Positions 11,901 through 22,315 of a stretch of DNA of 64,000 bases are shown in pieces (positions within the stretch are counted from its first letter, which is position 1; the number at the start of each line of letters is the position of its first letter). Source of the stretch: Pomphorhynchus laevis (lineage: Eukaryota; Acanthocephala; Palaeacanthocephala; Echinorhynchida; Pomphorhynchidae); assembly GCA_012934845.2 (NCBI GenBank), contig WNNJ02000347.1:124001-188000 (forward strand), written 5' to 3'. The translations under genes were made by a program, and so were the position numbers. The notes beneath the pieces are model-generated. The model searched no databases. It was not told where the DNA came from and saw only the letters and a list, made by a program, of their open reading frames with translations.

Positions 11901-14900
11901 CCGCGAATTAAAATTTATTTATAAAAAAAAGAAATAAAAGAGAGTGAATTATTTAAGTTTCGTTATAAAACGATTTAAAAGTTATAATTCAATATTTGAG
12001 CGGCAACCATCATCAGGATTTATCAACGATATTATCAACTCTTCATAGAGTGAGTTTCAGATTTTATAGAAGATAAATTATTAAAAGTAAATTTTTAATT
12101 TCATTATATTACTTTAATAATTATAGTCAACCTGCTTTGATAGTGATAGCGCAGATGATGGTGGTCGTTTAGCTGTTGGAATCGTCGTCGTTGATGACTA
12201 AAAAATAAAGATTATACTTTTAATTGATTTAACTATTATTGTACCTTCTTAGATTGTGGTCTAAACATATCTATTAGATTATCCTTGCGGTTACGATCAA
12301 ATTTAAACCCAGCCATAATCGAAGAATTGTTCGACATTGTAGATGTCTAAATGTTAAAATTTTAAAAATATATTGAGAGAGCTATAAGTATTTATGAAAT
12401 AAATACATTGCAATAATGCATTGCAATAATTTAATTCAGATAGTAGTTTGGATTATAGCGTTAACTGAGTGATCGCTTTCACTCAATTGTCTAGATTTGA
12501 GTGTCTAGATTTGATAGGTGTAACGAATATGTACAACAAATTATGTTGTCACTAACAAATTTTTAAAGTCATCAAATTATTAATGTCTACTAATTATGGA
12601 CGCAACCAAATTATTGACGTCAACAAATAAGTTACATCGACGAAATAGTGAAAAAACTAAAATCAACAAATTTATTTAAGAGATTATTGACGTTAACAAA
12701 TTATTGAAGTCAGCTAATTATTGTTGTCGACAAATTATTGGCGTCACAACTTACATCAAGGAAATAGTGACGATAAAAATTAGTGAAGAAATTAGTGTAG
12801 TTAACAAATTAGTGAAGTCAACAAATAAAACGCGTCAAAAAATTATCAGTTTACAAATAAATGACGTCAACAAATTAGTAACGTAAACAAATTAATGACG
12901 TCATCAGATTAATGACGTCAACAAATTAGCAACGTAAACAAATTAGTGACATCAACAAATTAGTAACGTATGCAAATTAGTGACGTAAACAAATTAGTGA
13001 CATCAACAAATTAGCCGTCAACAAGTAAGTACATCAACAGATAAATGACTTTAACAAATAAGTAACATCAACAAATTAGCCAGATCAACAAATTCCAAAC
13101 GTCTACAAGTCATTGTCGTCAATAACTCAGTGACGTCAGTAAGTCAACAAATCAGAGATGTCATCAATTCAGTGACGTCAGCACTGAATTGATGTCATTA
13201 AATCAACAAGTCATTAACGCTAACAAGTTAGTCCACCACCATATCTAAAAATGGTATTGCTAAATGTTACAATTAGGTTTAGGAAGAATATTATCAATAC
13301 ATATTTAAATAATTCATGAACATTCGCAAACATTTTATTTTGTATTCAAAATAAAAAAAAACGTATGCAAAGCTTTTATTAAAAATTTTATCTCTATTAC
13401 AAACGCTCGGAACTTTTGTTCGTCAGAACATTAAGACATCCTGACTAATGAATAAAAAAAATAATTTACAATTTAAGTAGAGTGAGATAATAATTTACAA
13501 GTAATTCACGCGGAATGGTCTCACTCCCCTTAAATTCATGATAAAAGATAGCCGATATTAAAGAGGCCTGCGCTGGCATTTGCCAGTGCTTTTGCTAATG
13601 ATCCTTTTTGGTGAAGCTGTAGTACTGATTTAGTACTCTATGATTTTACTAGAAAATTTTCTAGTTCATCATTCTTATTGATTCATTCATTGATTGCGTC
13701 TGCCAGTCCTCCTCTGCATCCAGTAGTGGGATGTCCTACTACTGGATGTTAGATCATATTATCTGCGTATTTTAACAGAAGCGATGGCAATTAAACTAAT
13801 TGAGCTTAACCTCAATGGACAAAACGAATTTAATTTGCACACATTTTGACTCGTATTTTAGTTTTTGTTGCTCAACTGTTGTCTCTTTTCAGATTTATCC
13901 TGTATCAGGAATTATAATTTACTATTATATTCATAGTACCGTACCTTCAGGTTGAATTGGAATATGCTTTCGACTGTTTAAATAGCTCAATTCATTGATC
14001 GGGAATTATAATTTGCTATTATATTTGTTTATAAATGTTGCTGTTATTTCAACTATATATTTAAGATATGACTCATTTTATTGACTGGCATAACCAAAGA
14101 CCGTTGTCGCAATCCTTGAATTCAGTGCCAACTCTGATTTTTTTATAATTTATCTTTAAACATGAAAACCTTTAAATAAAATGTAAAACGAATTTTATAT
14201 TTCGAAACAATAGATAACTTGTTTAAAAAATGCAATTTGGTATTAATTGTAAAATTAATATGAAATGGACATTAAAAATGTCCATTAATATTAAAAATGA
14301 ATTTAATCTCCTTTATTTATATCTATCAAAATTATCTCTTAAAATCTCTAATCTATGTTGACGTCACAGATTAGTTATGTCAATAAGTCAGTTACGTCAG
14401 CAAGCAAGTTAGCTAGTAACCTTAGCATAGTGACATTAATATATTATTACTTGGAATATTTATATATTATTACGTCAATATTTAAGTTTCGTGAGCGGAT
14501 AAGCTACTTAACGATCTTAATTACGCTTACAAATTCTAATTTGTAAATTGTATACTGTTTTAGAATTTGTTCTACTAAATGCAGCTACTTTATGAATAAA
14601 TAGTAAATAATATACTAAGTGTTAGAATAATATGTTACACTAGATATTCAAATTGCATTACTTTGATTATAAAAATCATACAAAAGATTTTTAATTTATA
14701 AATCATTTAAATTTGTAAATTAATTTATTTAGTAATTTGTTTTATCCAAAACTAAATCCAACAAGTGAAGCGAACAGTCAGCAACAACATCTGCCAAGTA
14801 GATAAAGATGATCTGCATAGCAAATCTTCTGGTTCGAAAGCAAAAGCTTAAGACTTTAATAGTCTTAAGCTTTAAACTCTAAACAGAGTCGGAAATGCCT

Positions 14901-17900
14901 TCTAATACATAAACAGTATTTAAAAATACAGGAGGATTCTCGTGTATGGCACATTATCCCATTTGAGCAAGTTTTGCTCAAATTGGATAATGAAAACCGT
15001 CAAGAGAAAATCTCATTATACATGCTCGCTTTCTTTGACTACCAAACCCAAATTTTCAAATGTTCGGGAATTCAACGGCAGGCGTAAATTGGATATCACT
15101 ATCAAGTAAGAGTTGCTTCGAATCTCAAGAGTTAAGATTCTTCAACTCTTGAGTTGATAATCGCAAGAATATCAAGAGTTGCTTCGAATCTCAATTCGAT
15201 AAACGCGAACGAAACGTCGCCGTCTCTATTAAATGAAAACGTTTCTGCAGTTTAAACGACAAGGATTACTTTCTAGCTAAATAAGCTTATTTCGAAGACG
15301 AAACCTTGCGGAACAAGCAAGAGAAGAATTTAAGGAAATTCCATTTTATTCTATCAATTTGCTCAAAATTCCTAATAGACAAATCCTGCTAAATAGCCGA
15401 TAACATATATGTAACCCTTGGAGGAAACATAATTTGAAAATAATTCATGGCTGTAGGATAGTATGTTGAACGTAAAAGATTAACCGAATTTATAAAAGAA
15501 ACAACCTCACTAGCAATTATTTCTAAATGATTAGTAAAACTACAGTTAGAGGACATATTAAATCCAATATAGTATAATTGCGTACACATTTGCAAAAAAA
15601 TCATTTCGTGATAACCTACCACCCCCTAGGAATTTTAACACTTTTGTTTTCGCTAGATTAACTTGCAAACCATTCGCCATACAATACAGTTAAAGCTTAA
15701 CCAATGCTGAACTCAAATCGCCTAATTCTGAAGAATATATAACATGATCATCAGCAAATAAAAAGTTAGATTCACTTATACATGCTGGCAGTTCATATAC
15801 AAATAGACTGAACAAAATTGGGCTAAGAGGGTCACCCTGATAAAGCTCTTAATTTGTTGAAAGTATTCTGAATGTTTTATTTCCTTAAAGGCTCGGACAA
15901 TGTGAGGAGATAGAACCTGATGCATATCATACTATATGTATGATATAGCCTTTACGCTAAGTGCGGTTATTAATTTTCGGAGAAGCAAGTATCTACAAAT
16001 GATATCAAATGCCTTTGTAAAATCTACGAAAACGGCGTACAAAGAAAAGTGATTTAAACGCGTTTCTAAATCATCGTTTCTTAAGATGGAGACAGTACTT
16101 GTGATAGAGAAACACGGTGGAAAACCATGTTGCTCGATTGGGAACAAGTTTGATACATAGATTACAAGTATACGGATTATGATGGTAGCAAATCGTTGAA
16201 TTCGTATTGTGATACCTTGATTAAAAACATTGATTAAAATTTATCGCATAGGATTTTAAATATGAAGACAATGTAATTGATAACTTGATCCATGTTTGTT
16301 ATCCCTATTTAGTAACTTAGTATTTCCTAGATGCATATCTTTATATATTTTATCTTTTCTTTTATAAATGTTTGTTTTCAGTTTTTATTTCATCAAATTT
16401 ATAATTTTATCTTAAGTATATTCGAGGATTCGGGATTAATTACTCGACGAATTATATCTCTTTTCGCGTTAGTGTTATATCTAAATATTTATCCTTATGA
16501 TATAAATATTTTTTAATATAATATGTGATAATATGTACTTTAGCCTTAATTATTAGTTATTGTGTATTATTAATATTATTTAAAATATTAAAATAAAATA
16601 AAATCTTATATTATAATATTATAAAATAATATTATAAAAGTGGTAATAAAAAACCTCTTAAACAATTGTAGTCGACAGTTTCGCAAAATCCTACAAATGT
16701 TCACAGAAAGTGGACAGAAAAACAATTTAAAATTCATTAATGCGACTTAAAAACATTGATTAATGCTAATAATTAATTTATCAACGTTAATCTTTGATAA
16801 ATTACTTTAATTAATTAGGCCTCATCACTTTGAAATGAGGCCAAAAATGAATTGTACCTTCATATTATTTTCTATGGGCTTACTGTTAGAATATTGAATA
16901 CACTGTTGTGAATCCTTGAAAGATTTTAAAATAGGATCCAAAGGTCGTTTCCGAATACTGACATCGTTGATTTTCCTTGATATACTTTTTATCGAATGGT
17001 TTAAAAGTTGATGGGATCTATCAGCACCGTTTGTGAAACTGTTAACACGTGAACGACTAGTATTTGCGGATAAAGTGGACGTATTTATACGTTGGCGAGA
17101 TGAACTTATCGCTCGCATAGCAGCCCATCGATCTTTACTTTGTTTCTAAAAATTATTATAACCTAAAACTAAGCATATACAAAAACAGCTAAATTATACA
17201 ATTAGGTTTAGAAAATATTATCTATTCATATTCAAATAATTCATGAACATTCGCAAACATTTTATTTTGTATTCAAAATAAAAAAACGCATGCAAAGCTT
17301 TTATTAAAAATTTTATCTTATTACAGTAAAGATGTTTACATGTATTACATGATATTTTATTAACATGTCGAACTCTGAAAATCGAACGCTCGGAACTTTT
17401 GTTTGTAAGAACATTAAGACATCATTGACGTCAAAAAATTAGCAGTTAACAAGTAAATGACATCAACAAATTAGTAACGTACACAAATTAGTGACGTCAA
17501 CGAATTAGTGACGTCATCAGATTAATGACGTCAACAAATTAGCAACGTAAACAAATTAGGGACGTCAACAAATTAGTAACATAAACAAATTAGTCGTCAA
17601 CAAATTATTACTTTAACAAATTAATGAATTTAACAAATAAGTTGAGTCAACAAATTAGTCAGATAAACAATTTAACATGTTCTGTTTATTTATTAACTCG
17701 TTGGATCCAAAACTGGATCCAACGAGTGAGGCGAACAGTCAGCAAAAACCTCTGTTAAGTATATAAGGATGGTCTGCATAGCAAATGGTCTGGTTTGAGT
17801 GCGAAAGCCTCAGGCATTTAAGAAACGTGTCGGAAATGCTTTCTTTTTCTGTCACAGAGTCAACCGAAATGATCAGTGGTTACTACATTCTACAGATGAG

Positions 17901-19555
17901 TGTTTATATTATATTAAATAATTGTTAAATATCAACAATAGTTTAATTATCAATAGCTACACAGGCCTGAAGCAAAGAATTTGTTATAAAAACGTTTAGC
18001 TCAAAAGGGCTTTGGCAATTGTAATTACTTAATTCTTAGTTAAGATAGATATGTCAACTTATATAATCACCTTATATATTCAAAATCCAAAGCAGTGTGT
18101 AAACTTTAGACACAAAAAAAACAGTACATTCGTACTCTAACATAAGCTTATTTTAATATACGTATTTTAATGTATTCAAATATTTAAATAGTTGATAATG
18201 ATCCATTATTGATAAAGAATTATTGGAGCTGGATCAAAATAAAGGATGACACTTTTTTATTAATATTTCGCTAACTACTGTTAGCCTCTTCAGAAAATTA
18301 CGTAATTTTCTGAAGATGCTAACAGAAGTAGTTAGCGAAATATCAAATATAATTTTCTTCCTTTATTTCGATCAAGTTCCAATAATTCTTTATGTTCAAA
18401 TATATTATTTACTATATTAAAAACAACGCAATAGATAAATAGATATTTTAGTTTATTAACTAAACAATTTTATAAGTTTGTTCAAATACTAAATGATACG
18501 GACATGTCGTATACCGTTTTGTGTAATACGGCGAATTTATATTAATCATAATTTATTTAATGGACTCGAGAGCTACTATACCGTATGTTGCTATTTAAAA
18601 TATAAAACAATACATTTACATAAAATCTTGAATTAAAGATAAATTAAAGATTTTAATTGACTTTAAATAATAAGTTTAAAATATACCAACCGAAATAAAT
18701 TACACATTTACAATTAATATAATTAATTGATTAAATAAATAAAATTAGCTAAATTAATTAATTAAATTAGCTAAAAAAATATAGTTATTTACATTTGATT
18801 TATATTTCAAAATACTTATCAAAGTTCTGAATTAATAATAATCAACAAACTACAATATTTCAAGTATACATTTTTATAAATTTCTACTTAAAAATACATA
18901 AAACAAAAATGTGCTATAAGAAAGACTGTGTACACTTAAAAATCTTACCTGGCTTGCGTTTGGAGTTGAATGAGGTGGAATATTCTCAAGATTTGATTTA
19001 GAAGTAGATCTATGTAAAATGTTGCTAGATATTGCTTGCTTTCGCAAGACTGATGCACGTGTCTCCCTGAAACAAGTTCGAGTGCGACGAGCAAACCCGC
19101 ATCGCGAATAGCTTCCAAATTTATTTAAAATTGCTAAAGCTGATCCAACTTTCGGCTTTGGAGGTGTCTTGAAATTAGGTGATTCTATTCGAAAAATATA
19201 GTGCACAATGAGCGAAAAAGTTTATTTACCGAACGAAAGATCCAATTCTTCTACGGGACTTTCGTCGAGGTTTTCTAGTTTTGCAAAAATCATAAAAGCT
19301 AAATCACAAGCACGTTAGACTTACTAAATAGTTCTTCTGCTTCTTCGGTCCAGAAAGGTTTCATTTGATCTAAAACATCCAAATTTGAAATATATAAATA
19401 ATATACAAAGTACAGTATCTAAGCAATCACTTTAAAAATATGTTACTTACTTTTTCCACAATTAATTTAATTAATTATTAAACTTGTGACCATATGATTT
19501 GACATTGAATTTATCGATTGAAGCAAAATTAGAAATATCAACCGACCTGGATTTC
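8749..19555 (-). CDS. Spliced gene, unrecognised basic Ser/Arg-rich protein (about 356 aa)
   Basis: The minus strand carries a chain of GT-AG bounded exons whose phases fit: 5' UTR exon 19451-19555, then coding parts 19325-19364, 19230-19274, 18949-19184, 16858-17145, 12245-12346, 12132-12197, 11679-11799 and 8749-8921. Coding lengths are 40, 45, 236, 288, 102, 66, 121 and 173 bases, and every join keeps the frame to a TGA at 8749-8751. The product starts MKPFWTEEAEELF and continues with an acidic patch, then long stretches rich in Ser, Thr, Arg, Lys and Pro without obvious domains or membrane segments. It looks disordered, possibly nuclear or cytoskeletal, but no family was recognised. Several small introns are 46-80 bp, while three introns of 1.8-4.5 kb are packed with repeats. 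The f-g-h exon block is duplicated at 9.0-9.6 kb. The true start may lie further upstream if exon a is coding, but all its frames contain stops before its strong GTAAGT donor. Confidence 0.75.
8958..10412. repeat. Segmental duplication, copy 1 (partner 11669-13094)
   Basis: About 1.43 kb covering exons f'-h', the intron and the first part of the minisatellite is almost identical to 11669-13094, offset by about 2.7 kb. A 60-codon open frame inside the minisatellite is identical in both copies. The few differences indicate a recent event. Confidence 0.75.
8968..9634 (-). pseudogene. Duplicated exon block f'-g'-h'
   Basis: A near-identical copy of 11679-12346: f' at 9533-9634, g' at 9419-9485, h' at 8968-9088. 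Splice sites are intact, but g' is 67 rather than 66 bases, so a transcript using all three would shift frame and soon stop in h'. Exon f' alone is still usable because it is phase 0 at both ends. The close h'-i spacing suggests this is the ancestral position and the 11.7-12.3 kb block is the duplicate that still reads through. Confidence 0.65.
9850..10430 (+). repeat. TGACGTCAACAAATTAG minisatellite, array 1
   Basis: Degenerate 17-base units of the type GACGTCAACAAATTAGT are repeated through an intron of the spliced gene. TGACGTCA, the full cAMP response element palindrome, occurs exactly several times and in many one-base variants. Confidence 0.7.
10431..11399. other. Intronic AT-rich DNA
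   Basis: No feature beyond low-complexity A+T is visible in this part of the h-i intron. Confidence 0.5.
11400..11650 (+). repeat. TGACGTCAACAAATTAG minisatellite, array 2
   Basis: A short, more diverged array of the same 17-base unit, immediately downstream (on the gene's strand) of exon h. Confidence 0.6.
11679..11799 (-). CDS. Spliced gene, exon h
   Basis: A 121-base exon between TTTTTTAG and GTATCT, encoding 40 residues ending IGRAVRA and leaving one base. Joined to exon i at 8921 it keeps the frame across a 2.76 kb intron. Its duplicate at 8968-9088 is only 46 bp from exon i. Confidence 0.65.
12132..12197 (-). CDS. Spliced gene, exon g
   Basis: A 66-base phase-0 exon between TTTTTTAG and GTTGAC, encoding 22 Ser/Thr/Pro-rich residues. 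The equivalent at 9419-9485 has one extra base, which shifts its frame. The copy at 7177-7242 is 66 bases like this one. Confidence 0.7.
12245..12346 (-). CDS. Spliced gene, exon f
   Basis: A 102-base phase-0 exon between ACATTTAG and GTACAA. It encodes 34 residues, including MAGFKFDRNRKDNLIDMF. Nearly identical copies lie at 9533-9634 and, diverged, at 7292-7372. Confidence 0.7.
12530..13240 (+). repeat. TGACGTCAACAAATTAG minisatellite, array 3
   Basis: The longest array, inside the e-f intron. Its left part is the duplicate of array 1. Its right part has units based on CAGTGACGTCAG. At least six exact TGACGTCA words are present. Confidence 0.7.
13265..13445 (+). repeat. Intronic repeat shared with 17195-17425
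   Basis: The block from ATTAGGTTTAG through TTTTATTTTGTATTCAAAAT to CGCTCGGAACTTTTGTT recurs at 17195-17425 with a 60-base insertion in the latter. Both copies adjoin minisatellite, so large intron segments were duplicated together. Confidence 0.65.
13446..14344. other. Intronic DNA, no gene; one perfect hairpin
   Basis: An 11-bp perfect inverted repeat (CATCCAGTAGT) lies at 13718-13749. The surrounding sequence is less A+T-rich than average but has no recognisable product. Confidence 0.4.
14345..14420 (+). repeat. Small patch of the GACGTCA minisatellite
   Basis: A few degenerate units (TTGACGTCACAGATTAG and relatives) separated from the main array. Confidence 0.5.
14755..14925 (+). repeat. 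Decayed relative of the 357-bp satellite unit
   Basis: The words GATGATCTGCATAGCAAAT and GTCGGAAATGC and their spacing match the 357-bp units at 42.1-43.0 kb and the copy at 17.72 kb. A perfect 13-bp hairpin (AAAGCTTAAGACT) at 14843-14873 interrupts the match. Confidence 0.5.
14951..15388. other. Intronic DNA with inverted and direct repeats
   Basis: An interrupted inverted repeat spans 14952-14992. AGAGTTGCTTCGAATCTCAA occurs twice near 15105 and 15178. No gene is recognised. Confidence 0.4.
15389..16165 (-). mobile_element. LINE reverse transcriptase fragment (distinct family)
   Basis: On the minus strand 15932-16147 encodes a reverse transcriptase motif A block (VFVDFTKAFD). Bases 15740-15840 read GDPLSPILF (motif B) and then FADD (motif C). 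Downstream frames end near 15389. The piece is truncated at both ends with several stops and a shortened spacer between motifs A and B, so it is dead. It sits in the 4.5 kb intron of the spliced gene, on the same strand. The motif wording differs from the other LINEs in the window, so it is a separate family. Confidence 0.7.
16166..16857. other. Intronic AT-rich DNA
   Basis: No gene or clear repeat is recognised between the LINE fragment and exon e. Confidence 0.45.
16858..17145 (-). CDS. Spliced gene, exon e
   Basis: A 288-base exon in phase 0 at both ends, between TTTTTAG and GTACAA, encoding 96 residues. It is rich in Ser, Arg and Asn, with the word KDRWAAMRAISSSRQR near its start. Introns of 1.8 kb upstream and 4.5 kb downstream contain the TGACGTCA minisatellite. 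Confidence 0.7.
17195..17680 (+). repeat. Intronic repeat plus TGACGTCA minisatellite, array 4
   Basis: Bases 17195-17425 repeat the block at 13265-13445, and 17425-17680 is a fourth minisatellite array with at least four exact TGACGTCA words. It lies in the d-e intron. Confidence 0.65.
17700..17885 (+). repeat. Second decayed relative of the 357-bp satellite unit
   Basis: It matches 14755-14925 and, more loosely, the 357-bp units: AGGCGAACAGTCAGCA, GATGGTCTGCATAGCAAAT, GTCGGAAATGC and TGTCACAGAGTCAACCGAAA all occur in order. Confidence 0.5.
17886..18195. other. Intronic AT-rich DNA
   Basis: Nothing is recognised. Confidence 0.4.
18196..18395. mobile_element. Palindromic MITE-like element, full copy
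   Basis: Two arms of about 85-90 bases are complementary: the left arm starts near ATAAAGAATTATTGGAGCTG and the right arm ends CCAATAATTCTTTAT. The centre is ACGTAATTTTC. The arm tip on the plus strand reads CTGAAGATGCTAAC, then GTTAGCGAAATATC. No coding sequence is present. It belongs to a family with copies at 0.85, 35.0 and 58.2 kb. Confidence 0.7.
18396..18948. other. Intronic AT-rich DNA
   Basis: Nothing is recognised between the MITE and exon d. Confidence 0.45.
18949..19184 (-). CDS. Spliced gene, exon d
   Basis: A 236-base exon from a GAATAG acceptor to a GTAAGA donor, encoding 79 residues. It opens with SPNFKTPPKPKVGSALAILN and includes an Arg/Cys-rich part and a Ser/Arg-rich part. 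The frame is open on both sides of the splice sites, but the site phases match their neighbours only at these edges. Confidence 0.7.
19230..19274 (-). CDS. Spliced gene, exon c
   Basis: A 45-base exon between AACTAG and GTAAAT. It encodes KNLDESPVEELDLSF, a short acidic segment. Both flanking introns are about 45-50 bp. Confidence 0.65.
19325..19364 (-). CDS. Spliced gene, exon b (start codon)
   Basis: The exon runs from a TTTTAG acceptor ending at 19370 to a GTAAGT donor. ATG is at 19362-19364, five bases after the acceptor edge. It encodes MKPFWTEEAEELF and leaves one base for the next codon. The acceptor could equally receive a spliced leader. Confidence 0.65.
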
Positions 19556-20364
19556 CTGTAAAAAAGTTTAATTTATTCAAGCCTTTCTTAAATCAAATAC
19601 GATACAGTATATGATAATACTCATCGTTTCAATTACCAGTGTATTTGAATTATGTAATTGGAATTATGAATAAATTCCAACAATTTATTCGGTGTATGTA
19701 ATTTGAATTAATTGATTACAATATAATTATTGTATTAATATAATTATTTATAATTATAAATGTAATATTTATAATTATAAATATTTATGTAATATTATAT
19801 TAATTATAATAACTTCATAAAGTAATCAGATCAATTAATTAAGTTAGAGTTTTAATGTGTAACGTCATCTAGGGTAACTGGTATACTATCAGGTTTCGGC
19901 TTCTGTTCTTCAACCCATCATAGCTGTCTAGTCATATGCATGGCAATAAAGTATGTTTTGCGATTATTTAGATATCTTTCTAAATTTTATTTAAATAATA
20001 TATATAACCTGATAAAAACTCAAAATATTTTAAGTTTTGTTTTTAATACTTTTCTTATTTTTGTAAATTTAATACCAAATTCACCAAATCTAGTAATGTA
20101 TTATATAGATAATACACAATGTTATAGATATAACATTGTGTGATCTAGTAAAATTGATAAAATGAGAGAAAGCTTCCATCAAAAGATCAACAGCACCGTT
20201 TCTATGATCTCCTAATCACATCAGTGTTGAATAAAAAGCAAGAATGATTTATATGCATCTCGGAATATGCGGCTTCAGAAATTCATTAAATTGAAGGTTT
20301 CATATCCGGAATATATTTATATTTATGTAATATTATCTGGTTGTAATATGTAATATTATTAAAA
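19556..20364. other. Upstream flank of the spliced gene
   Basis: This stretch is A+T-rich. It contains a diverged copy of the TATCAGGTTTCGGC core near 19865-19935, a perfect 12-bp palindrome at 20114-20141 and a decayed 440-bp-unit relative near 20165-20285. The promoter or a further upstream exon of the minus-strand gene may lie here, but none can be named. Confidence 0.4.
20165..20285 (+). repeat. Decayed relative of the 440-bp satellite unit
   Basis: Words CTTCCATCAAAAGATCA.CAG, TTTCTATGATCTCC and CATCTCGGAATATGC follow the order of the 440-bp unit (CATCCATCAAAGGATCACCAG, CTTCATGATCTC, CATCTCGGACAATGC). Confidence 0.45.
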
Positions 20365-21480
20365 AGGCTAAGGCCTTTTCTTCCTCCTCCGTAGCATGGC
20401 TTGCCTCATATCTATCCGACCGTTCATTTCGTATCTGTTCTAATTCATCATCCTCCACTCCCATCCCTATTTTTTGAGGGGTCCCACAAGGTCCAGTCCT
20501 AAGTACCCTGCTTTTCTCTCTTCTGCTTGGCGATCTCTATCCGTTTATCAAACCTTACTCCTTTAACGTCATGCAATACGACGATGGCATCATCATCTAT
20601 GCTCATGCACCCGCACATCGCATACACGATATCGGCATTTCTGCCTCCAACTGTCTTTCTTCTATCTACAAACGTCTCTCCAATCTCCATCTCGTTCTAA
20701 ACCCCGAAAAGTCCAAAATAATGTGGATCCTCCCCCGTAAACCAAACATATCTCCTCCCACTGTATATTTTGCCTCATCGATCATCCCCATAGTCCACAA
20801 TCTCACTTTCTTAGGCTTCCATTTCGATGATCACCTTTCCCTTAAACCCTTAGTCCGTGACAAGGTCCGTTCGTTTGACTTAATTCTCCTTGACATCCGC
20901 CGTATCCGCCCCCTTATCGACTTCCGTTATTGCATGTATCTTCTTTCATCGCTTCTTTTCCCTAAAATTGATTACTGCCTTAGCCTTTTCGCAAATTCTC
21001 AAAAATCCATCATCCTATCCCTACAACGCATAATCAACTCCGCCGTTCGAGTGCTCTTTCGTCTCCGTCGCTTCGACCACACATCCACATATTTTGCCCA
21101 ACTCTCCTGGCCCACCATCCACATCCGCTACAAACTTCGCCTTCTTCTCGTTACTTTTCGTCTCATCGCTGTCGGCTCCCCATCGTTCATCAACCTTCCT
21201 TTCTTAGACGACACTCGCCCCACCTCGCTATCGCTGCGTTCCCGTCATACCCTCTTACGTCACATTCCCAATTACTCCAACAACTACGGTATCCGATCAT
21301 TTCTCGTCGCCGCCTCACTCGCCTGGAATCAACTCCCTCTCGACGTCCGCCACGCTCCCTCCTTTATCACATTCAAACACCTCCTCCGTTCACACCTTCT
21401 CGACACCTGATTTAAATTTTTGTTTTGTTGTGGTCATGTAAGCGTGCGCTGACACGCATTTGCCACGTTAAAATAAATCT
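20365..21480 (+). mobile_element. LINE family B, 5'-truncated copy
   Basis: The fragment begins inside the reverse transcriptase (SYLSDRSF), passes motif B (GVPQG at about 20480) and the motif C position (20577), and keeps an open frame of 279 codons at 20571-21410 covering the thumb and C-terminal region (RRFDHTS, WNQLPLDVR). The catalytic YADD is YDDG here, so the second aspartate is replaced. A stop precedes motif B. The 3' end has the family hairpin GTGCGCTGACACGC followed by ATTTGCCACGTTAAAATAAA. The related copies in this window have different changes at the same catalytic site. Confidence 0.8.
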
Positions 21481-22315
21481 TTTTTTATCATTGACATATG
21501 AGTTCACTTAGTCTGAATCGTCTTTAAAAAACAAAAGCCAACACTATTTACATATCCTCTATTACTCTGATTTAATCCACTGACAAAAGACACATGAGTC
21601 GTCGTTTATCATTTTAAGAGCTATGTCCGATTGCGAATGGGGTTAAACCTATCCTATATGAAGAGTCCACATCGGAATCGGGGAAGTAAATAAATTTCAA
21701 GTCAATCGAATTATTCTTTAAAGCACTCAATTGCTTCCTACAGGATAATGATACGTAATTTATCGACAGCGGCTTTTGCGATCAAATAAATGCGTGCAAG
21801 TCCACTAGAGTAACTAGAATAGTAACTAGAATACACGGGTGTAGTTCCGTTGGTGGAAAGCTCGCTGGAATTTTTTTATGTTTTTAGCTATAACAAATAA
21901 AAGCATTTTTATTTTTAAAGTAATTTCTTGCGATTCATCGAGGTTGCTGAAAAATAAATTTAATTTTTATTAAAAAAAAGTTAAAAATTGAAAATTTCAT
22001 GGACCATAAAGAATTTTAGTCTGATTCTTTGGATAATTATTAAAATTTAAAATACTAACATACAGTTTAACTTTGAACGGGCTATCCAACAAAAAAATAT
22101 ATTTTTTCCGAATTTTTAATTTTTTAATAAGTAATAAAATAATAAATATTCAAAATATTCAAATAATCAATGATTTTAACGCGTGCGTTAAAATAATCAC
22201 TGTTCATGGATATAGTCTGAATTGTTTAACCATGTTTCTTTAGTGACGGAAACTTAATGTCCTTCTGGACACCTATAACGCCCAAACATATCGTGTTCGT
22301 AAAATGCCATTTCAC
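21481..22315. other. Unassigned DNA
   Basis: A+T-rich sequence without a recognisable gene. A GAAGAGTCCACATCGGAAT word near 21660 also occurs, slightly altered, near 30965, hinting at an unidentified dispersed repeat. Confidence 0.35.

Larger units (their letters stand above)
11669..13094. repeat. Segmental duplication, copy 2 (partner 8958-10412)
   Basis: This is the second copy of the exon block and minisatellite. Both copies end within the same words of the minisatellite array (GCCAGATCAACAAATT), which suggests repeat-mediated unequal exchange. Confidence 0.75.

Noticed and set aside
10022-12886. Two identical 60-codon open frames
   Set aside because: Both lie inside the TGACGTCA minisatellite and are identical only because the segment was duplicated.
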